Source: Pirellulales bacterium (GTDB taxonomy: Bacteria > Planctomycetota > Planctomycetia > Pirellulales > Thermoguttaceae). From it: a stretch of 35,096 bases of DNA. The notes beneath the pieces are model-generated. The model searched no databases. It saw only the letters and a program-made list of their open reading frames with translations, and was not told where the DNA came from. The stretch lies in the NCBI GenBank assembly GCA_016931995.1, contig JAFGDS010000078.1, positions 1-35,096 on the forward strand. Reading direction: 5' to 3'. A program made the position numbers and the translations under genes. The number at the start of each line of letters is the position of its first letter. The stretch's first letter is position 1. This document shows, in pieces, positions 23,570 through 32,723 of the stretch.

Positions 23570-25201
23570 ATGAACCACCTTTTGCTGGCGGCCGGCCCAT
23601 CTCCCACCAATGACCCCTTCTACATGTGGCTGGGGATTGGGACCATCCTCGTTGTTGTCCTGCTCTTCTCCATCGTGCTGTTTCTCATGAAGCAGTACAA
23701 GCGTTGCCCCAGCAACAAGGTGCTGGTGATCTTCGGCAAGGCGGGCCGGGGCGACACCGCCGCGTGCTGCGTGCACGGCGGCGCCCGGTTCATCGTGCCT
23801 TTGGTCCAGGATTACGCCTGGCTGAGCCTCGAGCCGATGCAGATCGCCATTCCGCTGCGCGACGCGCTGTCGAGCGAGAACATCCGGGTGAACGTGCCCA
23901 GCGTGTTCACCGTGGCCGTCGGCACCTCGCCCGAGCTGATGCAGAACGCGGCGATTCGCTTGCTGGGCCTGTCGGTGGCCGAAATCGAGAAGCAGGCGGC
24001 CGACATCATCTTCGGCCAGCTTCGCCAGGTGATCGCGTCGATGCCCATCGAGGACATCAACCGCGACCGCGACAAATTCCTGGCCAACATCCAGAATTCG
24101 CTCGAGCCGGAGCTCCGCAAGATCGGCCTGGTGTTGATCAACGTGAACATCACGGACATCACCGATGAGTCGGGCTACATCGAGGCGATCGGGCGCAAGG
24201 CGGCCTCCGAGGCCATCCAGAACGCCCGCGGCGACGTGGCCGACAACGAGCGGATGGGCGAGATCCGCGTGGCCGACGCCCAGCGGGAGAAGGACGTCCA
24301 GGTGGCCAACGCCCAGAAGCTCCGCGAGATCGGCACCCGCGAGGCCATGCGCGAGCAGGCGGTTCGCGTGGCGGAACTGGAGAAGGAGCAGCAGGTTGGC
24401 GAGCAGACCGCCGGCTTCGAGCGCGAAGCCCAGGTGAAGCAGGCCGAGCGCGACATGCGCATCCAACTGGCCGACGCGGACGCCCGGGCGATCGAGGGCG
24501 AGAACCGCGCGAAGGCCGACGTGGCCGCGTCGATGGCCGAGTTGCAGGTGAAAAAAGCCACGGCCTACCAGCTTGGCGAGACGAAGAAGGTGCAGGCCGA
24601 GGCCGCGGTGGTCGAGGCCGAGCACCTTGCCCGGGCGAAGGCCGCGCTGGCCGAGGCCACGCGTGTCGAAGCCAAGCGCCGCGCCGAGCTGGAAGCTCCG
24701 GCCAAGGCCGAGAAGGCGAAGATCCTGGTCGAGGCCGAGGCCGAGGCGCAGAAACGGCGGATCGAGGCCGAGGGCGAGGCGGCCGCCATCTTCGCCAAGC
24801 TCGAGGCCGAAGCCCGCGGACAATTCGAGATTCTCGCCAAGAAGGGCGAAGGTCTCCAGCGGATCATCGACGCCTGCGGCGGCTCGCAGCAGGCGTTCCA
24901 GATGCTCATGCTCGAGCATTTCGACAACCTGGTCGAGGCCTCGGCCAAGGCCATCTCGAACATCAAGTTCGACAAGGTCGTCGTCTGGGAAGGCGCGGGC
25001 CAAAACGGCACGAGCAGCACGGCCAACTGGCTGCACAACATGGCACGAACGCTGCCCCCGATGATGCAGGTGATGAAGGACATCGGCGGCGTGGAAGTGC
25101 CGGAGACCCTGGCCAACCTGGCCGGCAGTGCCGGGCACGGCGCGAAGAGCCACGAAAAAAAGAAGGAAGAGGGGGAAGGAACCACGGATGAACGCGGATA
25201 A
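23570..25201 (+). CDS. flotillin-family (SPFH) membrane scaffold protein
   Basis: This 543-residue protein has an N-terminal membrane segment (about 18-40, LGIGTILVVVLLFSIVLFLM), an SPFH/Band 7 domain (about 45-215, with VLVIFGKAGRGD and GLVLINVNITDIT) and a long Ala/Glu-rich coiled coil (about 215-425, with repeated EAEA and KAE patterns). The C-terminal tail includes QQAFQMLMLEHFDNLVE. This is the FloA/YuaG class that organises membrane microdomains. It is paired with the NfeD-like gene just upstream. The last residues, TTDERG and the stop, come from a dispersed ACGGATGAACGCGGATAA repeat, so the natural C-terminus has been replaced or extended by repeat DNA. Confidence 0.94.
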   Translation: MNHLLLAAGPSPTNDPFYMWLGIGTILVVVLLFSIVLFLMKQYKRCPSNKVLVIFGKAGRGDTAACCVHGGARFIVPLVQDYAWLSLEPMQIAIPLRDALSSENIRVNVPSVFTVAVGTSPELMQNAAIRLLGLSVAEIEKQAADIIFGQLRQVIASMPIEDINRDRDKFLANIQNSLEPELRKIGLVLINVNITDITDESGYIEAIGRKAASEAIQNARGDVADNERMGEIRVADAQREKDVQVANAQKLREIGTREAMREQAVRVAELEKEQQVGEQTAGFEREAQVKQAERDMRIQLADADARAIEGENRAKADVAASMAELQVKKATAYQLGETKKVQAEAAVVEAEHLARAKAALAEATRVEAKRRAELEAPAKAEKAKILVEAEAEAQKRRIEAEGEAAAIFAKLEAEARGQFEILAKKGEGLQRIIDACGGSQQAFQMLMLEHFDNLVEASAKAISNIKFDKVVVWEGAGQNGTSSTANWLHNMARTLPPMMQVMKDIGGVEVPETLANLAGSAGHGAKSHEKKKEEGEGTTDERG

Positions 25202-25223
25202 ACACGGATGATGGGGAAGAGAG

Positions 25224-25292
25224 GAACCGCAGATGAACGCAGATGGAATTGACAGACAACCATCTGCGTCCATCTGCGTTCATCTGCGGTTC
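25224..25292. repeat. 23-bp inverted repeat after the flotillin gene
   Basis: GAACCGCAGATGAACGCAG (start of the left arm, 25224-25246) is the exact reverse complement of the right arm at 25270-25292, giving a 23-bp perfect stem with a 23-nt loop. A direct repeat of CCATCTGCGT lies in the loop. It belongs to the same family as the ACGGATGAACGCGG stretch at about 25180-25214, and to 5209-5230 and 12749-12778. It could act as a transcript end for the nfeD-flotillin unit. Confidence 0.85.
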
Positions 25293-25404
25293 TCTCCGCG
25301 TATTTCTTTTGAGTGAATTGAGTATCTTCCGCGACGGTCCCCGTTTGGTAGAATAGGGCAGCGACTTTCCGATCTTCACAAGCCGCTATCCCGACGGGCT
25401 TGCC

Positions 25405-26712
25405 ATGCCGCGGAAGCGATTAGCCCTGCACTGGCGGATCCTGCTCGGTCTCGTGGTCGGCGCCGCGCTGGGCGTGGGGGCCAATGCCCTGGCCGCCCGG
25501 CAGCTTATCCCCGATCTCGACGGCTTCGTCCGCAACGTCGTCGATCCGCTGGGCAAGGTCTTCCTCCGGCTGATCTTCATGGTCGTCATCCCGCTGGTGT
25601 TCTCCGCCCTGGCGCTGGGCGTGGCCGAACTGGGGAATGTCCGCAAACTGGGCCGCGTTGGGCTGCGGACGCTGTGGTTCACCATTGGGCTCTCCGCCTG
25701 CGCGGTGGTGCTGGGCGTGTCGCTGGTCAACGTGATTCAGCCCGGGCGGTATCTGTCCGAAGAGCAACAAACAGCCCTCAACGAGCAATACGGCGGTGGA
25801 GCGCAGCAGGCGGTGCTGGCCGCCAAGCAGGCCAAGCCGCTGGCCAACGTGCTCTTGGACATCATTCCGGAGAACCCGCTGCAGGAGATGGTCGGCGCGG
25901 TCGATGGCTCGTCGAAGGGCGACGGGATGCTCGCGGTGATGTTCTTCGCGCTGGCCTTCGGGGTGGCCATGATCGCCGTGCCGGAGAAGACGCAAACACT
26001 CAAGAGCGTCTTGGACGGCGTCTTCGCCGTGTGCATGGCGATCATCGGCTTTGCCATGCGGCTGGCGCCCTATGGCGTGGCGTGTCTTGTGTTCGCGATG
26101 ACCTCGCGACTGGGGCTGGCGCTGGTGCCGCCGCTGGTGGGCTTCATCGCGACGGTGCTGGTGGGCTTGGCGATTCAAATGGCGGTCGTGTATCCGGTCG
26201 TGTTGTGGTTGTTCGCCCGGCGGTCGCCCTGGGCGTTTTTTCGCGATATCTCGGACGCGGTGGCGACGGCCTTCGGCACGTCGTCGTCCAACGCCACGTT
26301 GCCCACGGCGCTGCGCGTGGCCGAGGAAAACCTTCGCTTGCCGCGCGAGGTGTCGCGTTTCGTGCTCACCATCGGCGCGACGGGCAACCAGAACGGCACC
26401 GCGCTGTTCGAGGGCGTCGTCGTGCTCTTCCTCGCCCAGGTGTTCCACGTCGAACTTACAATCACGCAGCAGATCACCGTCGTGCTCATGTCCATGCTGG
26501 CTGGGGTGGGCACGGCGGGCGTGCCCGGCGGATCGCTGCCGCTGATCGTCGTGGTGATGCAATCGGTCGGCGTGCCGGGCGAGGGCATCGGCATCATCCT
26601 GGGCGTGGACCGCCTTCTGGACATGTGCCGCACCACGCTCAACGTTGCCGGCGACCTGACGATCGCCGCCTGCGTGGCGCCTAGGGAAGCCAGTGTGGTT
26701 CGTCAGAATTGA
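25405..26712 (+). CDS. dicarboxylate/amino acid:cation symporter (DAACS family)
   Basis: This 435-residue secondary transporter takes up dicarboxylates or acidic amino acids with Na+ or H+. Family signatures are present: eight or more hydrophobic segments, the serine-rich SSSNATLPT loop of HP1, TIGATGNQNGTALFEG (the conserved NMDGT-like motif of TM7), GVGTAGVPGGSLPL (HP2), and DRLLDMCRTTLNVAGD (TM8, with the substrate-binding Asp and Arg). A TAGAAT-like -10 sits at 25349-25354, about 50 nt upstream, with no clear -35. A non-family insertion, PGRYLSEEQQTALNEQYGGG, lies in the loop before LLDIIPENPLQ. Substrate cannot be set from sequence. Confidence 0.95.
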   Translation: MPRKRLALHWRILLGLVVGAALGVGANALAARQLIPDLDGFVRNVVDPLGKVFLRLIFMVVIPLVFSALALGVAELGNVRKLGRVGLRTLWFTIGLSACAVVLGVSLVNVIQPGRYLSEEQQTALNEQYGGGAQQAVLAAKQAKPLANVLLDIIPENPLQEMVGAVDGSSKGDGMLAVMFFALAFGVAMIAVPEKTQTLKSVLDGVFAVCMAIIGFAMRLAPYGVACLVFAMTSRLGLALVPPLVGFIATVLVGLAIQMAVVYPVVLWLFARRSPWAFFRDISDAVATAFGTSSSNATLPTALRVAEENLRLPREVSRFVLTIGATGNQNGTALFEGVVVLFLAQVFHVELTITQQITVVLMSMLAGVGTAGVPGGSLPLIVVVMQSVGVPGEGIGIILGVDRLLDMCRTTLNVAGDLTIAACVAPREASVVRQN

Positions 26713-26738
26713 GGGATCGCGTTGAAGGACCGTTCTGA

Positions 26739-26802
26739 GTGCCACTGGCTCCGCCAGCGCTCGGAAACACAGGCGAATCCGCACTGGCGGAGCCAGTGGC
26801 AC
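26739..26802. repeat. GTGCCACTGGC palindromic repeat, copy 2
   Basis: This 64-bp palindrome starts GTGCCACTGGCTCCGCCAG and ends CTGGCGGAGCCAGTGGCAC. The changes relative to copy 1 (CTCCGCC versus CTCTGCC) are compensated on the other arm, so the hairpin is kept. It lies between the symporter gene and the glycosidase gene. Confidence 0.9.
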
Positions 26803-26854
26803 GCGCTGGATGAGGTCACATCCGCATGACGCCCTACACTAGCGAGGTGACGTG

Positions 26855-29518
26855 ATGTTCTCTACCCGATTGTCGTGGGCGGTTGCGTCCGTGTTGTTTG
26901 TGGTCGGCGCTGCCGCGGGGGCGGACGACCTGCTTTGGATCGAGGGCGAAAGCGCAAAGAGCCACACGATGAAGCCGCACGGCTGGTACGATAGCGTCGT
27001 GAAGGACAACCTCTCGGGCGGGCAGTGGCTCTCGCATTTCGCCGAGGGCGAGCCGCCCGTGGCCGAGTTCCGGTTCGACGCGGCCACGCCGGGCGCGCAT
27101 TTCTTCTGGGTCCGGGCGAATTCGGTGGCTGGGCCGCGGTTGTCGTATCAACTGGACGACGGGCCTTGGATCGAGGTGGACACGAGCAAGGCGGTGGGCA
27201 ATCTGAACATCGCCGCCGACGGCAAGCCCGACATGCGGTTCATCTCGTGGATTAACGCGGGCAAGCTCGACCTGGCGCGGGGGCCGCACGCGATGCGGTT
27301 CAAGTTTCATAGTCCCAACAACAACCACGGCGGGCTGGACTGTTTCGTGCTCAGCCGGCGGCCGTTCGTGCCGCGCGGGGCCCTGAAGCCCGGCGTCCGC
27401 TCCGGCAAGGCCCGGCCCGGCTATCACGCCTGGGAACCCGACGCGGACGAGTTCCGCGCCGACGCCCTGGTCGATCTGGCCTATCTGAACGAAGACGTGG
27501 CCGGCCAGCACGGCTACATCAAGGCCGAGGGTAATGATTTCACGCTGGCCACCGGCGAGAAGGTCCGATTCTGGGGCGTCAACTGTGGGCCGGGCGCGTG
27601 GGAACTGGACCACGCCTCGCACGTCCACTTGGCCAAGAGCCTGGCCAAGCGCGGGGTGAACCTCGTGCGGCTGCACGGCGCGCTTTTCGGCCAGCGCGAT
27701 CCGGCCGTGAATCGAAAACGCCTTGACGATCTGCACCACCTGGCCTTCGCCCTGAAGCAGGAGGGCATCTACGTCGCGCTGAGCTTCTATTTCCCCCTGT
27801 GGTTTCATCTCGATGGCGACCAGCCGTCGTTCAGCTTGCTCTTCTTCGACCGGCAGATGCAGGAGCACTACTTCAACTGGGCCGACGCCTTGTTGAACAC
27901 GCCCAATCCGTACGCGGGCATGCCGCTGGGCAAGGATCCGTGCGTGGCCATGGTCGAAGTGGTCAACGAGGACAGCCATTTCTTCTGGACGTTCGGCAAG
28001 AAGAACGTGCCCCAGCCGCGTTGGCAGGAACTCACCCGGCTCTACGGCGACTGGCTCAAGGCCAAGCACGGCTCGCTCGACGGCGCGATTGCCGCCTGGG
28101 GCGGCGTCCGCGAGCCCGGCGACGAGCCCGAACGGGGACGCGTGGACCTCTACGACGCGTGGATGATGACCACCGACGGGCTCGCGGCCAATGGCCCCAA
28201 GCGGAAGCGGATCGCCGATCAAATCGAGTTTCTCTCCGGCAACATGCGGGACTTCCACCGGCGGGCGATCGATCACTTCCGCGCGCGATGCGGCTACGCC
28301 GGGCTGGTATGCTGCGGCAACTGGCACACGGCCGACCCGCGCACGCTCGACGCCCTGGAACGCCACGGCTACACGGCCGGCGACGTGATCGACCATCACG
28401 GCTACTTCGACCACGGCCACCAGGGCGAGGCCGCGTCGTGGTCCGTTCGCCCGGGGCAGACGTTCGAGAGCCGCTCGGCGCTCCACCTTCGCGACGCGAA
28501 TCCGCTGCCCTACGTCGAGACCGACGGCTATCCGCATATCGTTTCGGAGATTGGCTGGCCGCGGCCGAACGCCTATCGGGCGGAAGGCGTCTTCCTCACC
28601 GCGGCCTACGGCTCGCTTCAAGGATTGGACGGGATCATGCACTTCGCCATCGACGGGGCGGGCTGGAGCGAGACGGTCGGCAAGTTTTCGCTGAACGACC
28701 CCGTGGCCCTGGGCAGCTACCCCGCCGCGGCGCTGGCCTACCGACGGGCGTACATCCAGGAGGCGCCGGCCGTCGTGGTCGAAAACCTCCGGCTGGAAGA
28801 CCTCTACGCCGGCAAGGGCAGCAAGGCCTACGTGGGGGCGGCGATGGACGCGCTTCGGGTCGTGCAGGTTCCGGAGGGCGACGCGAAGCCAGGCGACCAG
28901 AGGCGAGGACCCATCGCGGGCGTCGATCCGCTCACATTCTACGTCGGCCGCGTGGCGCGCCGGTTCGGCCAGAAGCCCGAGGAGTCGATGCAACAGGACG
29001 TCCGTCGCCTGGCGGACCGCGAGGCGAAGACCATTACCAGCGTCACGGGCCAGCTCGCGTGGGACTACGGCGCCGGCTGCGCGACGGCCAACGCGCCGAA
29101 GTTCCAGGGCGCGGCCGGTTTCCTAGGCAAACGCGGCCCGGTGCAGCTTGCCGACGTTTGCATCGAGATGGCCAACGAGTACGGCGCCGTCATGGTCGTT
29201 GCCCTGGACGACCGGCCGCTGGTCCAGTCGAAGCGCCTGCTCATCCAGTGCACGACCATCGACGAGTTGTATGGTTGGACAACCTCCGATGCCGGCGGCA
29301 AACGGGGCACGATCCAGAGTCTCGGCTCCGCGCCTTGGAACGTGGAGGACATCAAGACGGTGGTACGCTTGAAATGGGCCGGCCCCCCGCCCGCCCGGGT
29401 CGTCGCCTGCGACGAGAACGGCTATGCCACCGATCGCCCCGTGGACGCGCGGACCACCTCCGGCGGCCTTGCGGTCACGATCGACCCGTCGACGGCTTGC
29501 ACCGTGATCGAGCGATGA
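26855..29518 (+). CDS. secreted clan GH-A glycoside hydrolase
   Basis: This 887-residue exported enzyme has a signal peptide (SWAVASVLFVVGAAAGADD). A beta-sandwich-like N-terminal module at about 25-165 starts WIEGESA and resembles a carbohydrate-binding fold. A TIM-barrel region spans about 220-640. Catalytic residues fit clan GH-A: acid/base Glu372 in VEVVNEDSHFF and nucleophile Glu565 in HIVSEIGWPRPN, with early strands RFWGVNCG and GVNLVRLHGAL. The C-terminal 230 residues are beta-rich. It likely cleaves a polysaccharide or oligosaccharide outside the cytoplasm; the GH family (5-, 42- or 2-like) and substrate are not clear. GTG 26852 directly precedes ATG 26855; both follow GAGGTGA closely. 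Confidence 0.87.
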   Translation: MFSTRLSWAVASVLFVVGAAAGADDLLWIEGESAKSHTMKPHGWYDSVVKDNLSGGQWLSHFAEGEPPVAEFRFDAATPGAHFFWVRANSVAGPRLSYQLDDGPWIEVDTSKAVGNLNIAADGKPDMRFISWINAGKLDLARGPHAMRFKFHSPNNNHGGLDCFVLSRRPFVPRGALKPGVRSGKARPGYHAWEPDADEFRADALVDLAYLNEDVAGQHGYIKAEGNDFTLATGEKVRFWGVNCGPGAWELDHASHVHLAKSLAKRGVNLVRLHGALFGQRDPAVNRKRLDDLHHLAFALKQEGIYVALSFYFPLWFHLDGDQPSFSLLFFDRQMQEHYFNWADALLNTPNPYAGMPLGKDPCVAMVEVVNEDSHFFWTFGKKNVPQPRWQELTRLYGDWLKAKHGSLDGAIAAWGGVREPGDEPERGRVDLYDAWMMTTDGLAANGPKRKRIADQIEFLSGNMRDFHRRAIDHFRARCGYAGLVCCGNWHTADPRTLDALERHGYTAGDVIDHHGYFDHGHQGEAASWSVRPGQTFESRSALHLRDANPLPYVETDGYPHIVSEIGWPRPNAYRAEGVFLTAAYGSLQGLDGIMHFAIDGAGWSETVGKFSLNDPVALGSYPAAALAYRRAYIQEAPAVVVENLRLEDLYAGKGSKAYVGAAMDALRVVQVPEGDAKPGDQRRGPIAGVDPLTFYVGRVARRFGQKPEESMQQDVRRLADREAKTITSVTGQLAWDYGAGCATANAPKFQGAAGFLGKRGPVQLADVCIEMANEYGAVMVVALDDRPLVQSKRLLIQCTTIDELYGWTTSDAGGKRGTIQSLGSAPWNVEDIKTVVRLKWAGPPPARVVACDENGYATDRPVDARTTSGGLAVTIDPSTACTVIER

Positions 29519-29805
29519 GGCAGTTCGTGCCAGGTGCTTTTCTGGCTGTTGCACCCATGCCGCCCAAGGGGGGCCTGCTCCCCCGCTGGTCAGTCGTCCC
29601 AAAGGCTGGACCCATGGCCGCGACGCGTGATCCCGCGCATTTTCTTGCGACCTAAATCCGAGGTTGCGTCGTCCAAGACGAATAGAGCGTTGTCGATGCC
29701 CCGTTGTATCCCGCGGGGAAAACCGCCTGGGGGGTGCAAGATGCGGGCCCGGGCGGCAACCAATCGGGCATGAGAGGCAACGGCTCGCAGACCACGGTGA
29801 GCCTT
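29519..29805. other. gene-free spacer upstream of sigma factor leader
   Basis: I see no gene here. A weak hairpin (GGGGG...CCCCC near 29569-29586) follows the glycosidase gene and could be a terminator. No good -10/-35 pair was found for the downstream sigma gene. Confidence 0.45.
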
Positions 29806-29879
29806 CTCCCGCGCGATGGCCGGCGATAACCTCCCTTCGGAGATGCCCGGGGCGTCTCCGGCCGGCTGTCGCGGGGGAG
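29806..29879 (+). promoter_or_regulatory. strong nested hairpin leader of the sigma gene
   Basis: The inner hairpin is CGGAGATGCC (29838-29847), loop CGG, GGCGTCTCCG (29851-29860), 10 bp with one G-U. An outer stem pairs 29806-29823 (CTCCCGCGCGATGGCCGG) with 29862-29879 (CCGGCTGTCGCGGGGGAG) at 15 of 18 positions. It ends 31 nt before the ATG at 29911. It may be a regulatory leader or a processed or attenuated structure; the sequence does not match a riboswitch I know. Confidence 0.55.
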
Positions 29880-29910
29880 TGGCTCGACTCCATTACCCTC
29901 GGAACTCCCC

Positions 29911-31314
29911 ATGAGCCCTCACGATTCGGAAGCGGTTGAACTCTACCTGCAACAGATGGGCGGGATCCCGATGCTCGGCCGGGCCGAGGAGATCGCCGCC
30001 GCGCGGCGCATCAAGTCCGCCCGCGCTCAATTTCGTCGCGCCTTGCTGGCCACCGACCATGCTCTGGCGTCGGTGGCCGGCCTTTTTCAATCCGTTCTGG
30101 ACGGCCGCACGCGGTTGGACAGCGTCGTCGAGGTGGCCCTGGGCGACGTGTCCGCCAAACGCCGTATCCACCGCCGGCTCGTGCCCAATCTCCAGACGCT
30201 CCGCCATCTTCTGGCGGAGAACCGACGTGACTTCCGCCGCGCGATCGACCGCTCGTTGAACCTGGCCTCGCGTCGCGATGCGTGGCGGCGGATCGCGCGG
30301 CGCAGGATCAAGGCCGTCCGCCTCGTCGAGGAACTCAACCCGCGGATGCCGCACCTGTTGGCCATCTGGAAGGACCTGTGGCGGCTTTCCGCGCGGATGG
30401 ATCGGGCCGAGCGTCGCGGGGGCACGGCGCGGCGGCGCGAACTGGGGCGGCTCGCGCGCCGCGCGGTGGAAAGCCCGGCCACGCTGCGGCGGCGGCTGGC
30501 TCGGCTCGAGCGGCGGCACGCCGCCTATGTTGCCGCGCGGCAAACCCTGGCGGCCGGCCATCTGCGGCTGGTCGTGTCCATCGCCAAACGCTACCGCGGC
30601 CACGAGATCGGGCTGGCCGATCTCATTCAGGAAGGCAACGCGGGCTTGATGTGGGCGGCCGACAAGTTCGACCACCGCCGCGGGTTCAAATTCGCCACCT
30701 ACGCGACCTGGTGGATCCGCCAGGCCATCACCCGAGCGATTGCCGACCAGAGCCGCACGATCCGCGTGCCCGCCCACATGTCCGAGCGTATGAACAAAGT
30801 TCGCCAAACCCGGGCCGCGCTCGTGCAGGAGCGCGGACGCGACGTGGACGTCGAGGAGACGGCGGCGGCCGCGGGCTTGCCGGTCGAGAAGACGCGCGTC
30901 GCGTTGGCCATGTGCCGGCGGCCCTGCTCGCTGGACGAGCGGATCGAGGACCGCGGGCGGAGTCATCTGGGCGAGATCCTGGAGGATCCCAACCCGTACG
31001 ACCCCTCGATCGAAGCCCACCAATCACTCGTGCAATCGCACATCCGCGACGCGTTGGCCGCGTTGAGCCCTCGCGAGCGGGAACTCATTCGTCTGCGCTA
31101 CGGTCTGGCGGACGGTTCGGCCCATTCGTTGCGGAGCGTGGGCGAGGCGTTTCAGGTGACGCGGGAGCGGGTGCGCCAGATCGAGGCCGGCGCGATGCGC
31201 AAGCTCCGCCAGCCCGGCTGCTTCGACCGGCTGCTCGCTCTCTTGGACCCGCAAACCGCGCGGTTCGACGCCGCGGCAGTTCCCGCCAAGGCGGCGCTGG
31301 TGCGTTCGGCATGA
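29911..31314 (+). CDS. RpoD-like (group 1/2) sigma-70 factor
   Basis: This 467-residue sigma factor has region 1.2 at about 5-30 ([20 protein letters not shown]) and region 2 at about 214-290 ([60 protein letters not shown]). Region 3 is at about 293-350. Region 4 is at about 380-435 ([15 protein letters not shown]), with the recognition helix in [17 protein letters not shown]. The Arg-rich insert at about 100-200 between regions 1.2 and 2 is larger and more basic than usual. Region 1.1 is missing, so group 2 (RpoS/RpoH-like) is as likely as the housekeeping factor. A long structured leader lies before it. Confidence 0.93.
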   Translation: MSPHDSEAVELYLQQMGGIPMLGRAEEIAAARRIKSARAQFRRALLATDHALASVAGLFQSVLDGRTRLDSVVEVALGDVSAKRRIHRRLVPNLQTLRHLLAENRRDFRRAIDRSLNLASRRDAWRRIARRRIKAVRLVEELNPRMPHLLAIWKDLWRLSARMDRAERRGGTARRRELGRLARRAVESPATLRRRLARLERRHAAYVAARQTLAAGHLRLVVSIAKRYRGHEIGLADLIQEGNAGLMWAADKFDHRRGFKFATYATWWIRQAITRAIADQSRTIRVPAHMSERMNKVRQTRAALVQERGRDVDVEETAAAAGLPVEKTRVALAMCRRPCSLDERIEDRGRSHLGEILEDPNPYDPSIEAHQSLVQSHIRDALAALSPRERELIRLRYGLADGSAHSLRSVGEAFQVTRERVRQIEAGAMRKLRQPGCFDRLLALLDPQTARFDAAAVPAKAALVRSA

Positions 31315-31336
31315 GACGGCGCGCTGATATCTTCCC

Positions 31337-31356
31337 TTTGCGAAGCCGCAAGCGGC
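31337..31356. repeat. GCGAAGCCGCAAGCGGC repeat
   Basis: This short hairpin-forming repeat (GCCGC-AA-GCGGC) is also seen at 2484-2497, 5424-5442, 12683-12699 and 13707-13726. It lies between the convergent sigma gene and the thioredoxin-like gene. Confidence 0.7.
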
Positions 31357-31369
31357 ATCACGGTTTCTC

Positions 31370-31690
31370 CTACCACGGCGGCGCCTCGAAGGCATAGGCC
31401 AGAACGCCGGCCACGAGAAGCACGGGCACGGCCGTGCCGACGCCGTAGACGAGCGGCAGAACGACCGTCGCGCCCGGAAGGATCGCCTGGGGCAGGATGA
31501 GTCCCATCTTCGCCAGGAAGATCGGTCCCAGGGCTGGCGTGGCCATGACGCCAAAACCGACGATCGCGTTGATGTCGGTGATCTTCTCCACGGTGGCCTT
31601 GACGCCGGCTTGGGTCACGGCCTCCTCGGCATTGTGCTTGAGCTTTTCGCACTTGGGGCAACCCGGTCCCAACACCTGAATCAGTTTCAT
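31370..31690 (-). CDS. thioredoxin-like/CcdA-like chimera
   Basis: This 106-residue frame begins as a normal small redox protein: MKLIQVLGPGCPKCEKL with the CPKC active site (residues 11-14), then DINAIVGFGVMATPAL to residue 54. In the intact family, about 25 more residues of the thioredoxin fold follow. Here the sequence switches to a hydrophobic membrane-type tail, GPIFLAKMGLILPQAI, then VVLPLVYGVGTAVPVLLVAG. That tail resembles the C-terminal part of CcdA/ArsG-type membrane proteins. The simplest reading is an in-frame deletion that fused two neighbouring genes. A good ribosome site (GGAGAAAGAGAC) precedes the ATG at 31690. The product may be made but is unlikely to be functional. Confidence 0.65.
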   Translation of the reverse strand: MKLIQVLGPGCPKCEKLKHNAEEAVTQAGVKATVEKITDINAIVGFGVMATPALGPIFLAKMGLILPQAILPGATVVLPLVYGVGTAVPVLLVAGVLAYAFEAPPW

Positions 31691-31730
31691 GTCTCTTTCT
31701 CCGGAAGTCAATGGCGTCTCTCGCGTCATC

Positions 31731-32420
31731 CTAGGGATACATCCATCCAAAAGCCATCCCCACCGCGGCGCTCATCAGCACCGTCAACAGGCAGAACGTG
31801 AACGTCTTCTTGAACCCGATGACGCTGTAGATGACCGCGATGCTCGGCAGCGACAGGGCGGGACCCGCCAGCAGCAGGGCCAGCGCCGGTCCCCGGGCCA
31901 TGCCCAACCCCCGCAGGGCCTCGATGATCGGAATCTCCGTGAGCGTGGCGAAGTATCACATCGCCCCGATCAACGACGCCACGAGGTTCGACAGAAAACT
32001 ATTATCGCCGACGAGTCTGGCCACGTACTCCTCGGGTATCAACGCCCCGCGAAGTACCAGCGATGATGGAACACCCAGGCGACCCACCCGTAGCCCTCGG
32101 GCGTGAAGTCCTCCTCCGAGGCGATATCGACCCGGTCGAGCATGAGCTTCGCGCCCTTCTTGATGTCGCCCAGCGGCTCCTCGATCTGCACTCGATAAAC
32201 CTCGGCGGCGCGAATCAGCACGGCCACCCGCATCGTCGTGCCGTCGGTCTTCGTGATCGTGGTCTGGCTGGGGTTGGTCCAGTCGCTGAACGCGAGAAAC
32301 GCGATCGCGCCCGCGATGAACATGGCCGGCACGACGCAGGCCAGGGTGTGGAACCGGACGTACCACTGGAGCATGTGGAACGCTTCGACGATGGCGTTCC
32401 GACAACCGCGGGTTTCCTCC
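31731..32420 (-). pseudogene. decayed COG0701-type permease
   Basis: Three permease-like segments lie in order on the minus strand. From about 32415 to 32040 one frame reads NAIVEAFHMLQWYVRFHTL to EGYGWVAWVFHHRWYFAGR. In another frame from about 32050, GALIPEEYVARLVGDNSFLS continues to SLIGAM and meets TGA at 31958-31956. The same frame continues as YFATLTEIPIIEALRGLG, then GPALALLLAGPALSLP, to TAG at 31733-31731. Compared with the family, the N-terminal membrane helices and roughly 60 residues between FAGR and GALIP are missing, and a frameshift marks that deletion. With these lesions the gene is almost surely dead. The UGA could be Sec only if the gene still functions. Confidence 0.7.
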
Positions 32421-32723
32421 TCTGCGTCTTTGCGGCTCCGCGCGAGATTCGTCTACCTTCATTATTTTCGCGCGGAGGCGCGGAGACGCAGGGGGGTGAT
32501 TACGGACGAAGCGTCGAACTCGATGATCGGCGGGACGGCTATTCCATCTTCCACCTTCCACGCGCGTCTCGACCGGGCTTCCTCCAACGTAGATCCGTAT
32601 CGACGCCGAATACTTTGTGGTTTAGCCAAATGCCCAAATAAGTCAAGCCCGATTGTCGGGACAACCCCCGCGCGGTACACTTCGGCCGTTTCCCGACACC
32701 CCCCGCGTGGATCGCGCCGCCCG

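Noticed and set aside
27799-29655. A 618-residue plus-strand frame inside the glycosidase gene
   Set aside because: It is an out-of-frame shadow of the glycosidase; the in-frame protein has a signal peptide and catalytic Glu residues.
32643-32723. Fluoride riboswitch upstream of crcB
   Set aside because: I looked for the conserved GGNGAUGG and CUGAUGACUCCUA-type stretches of the crcB RNA motif and found none.
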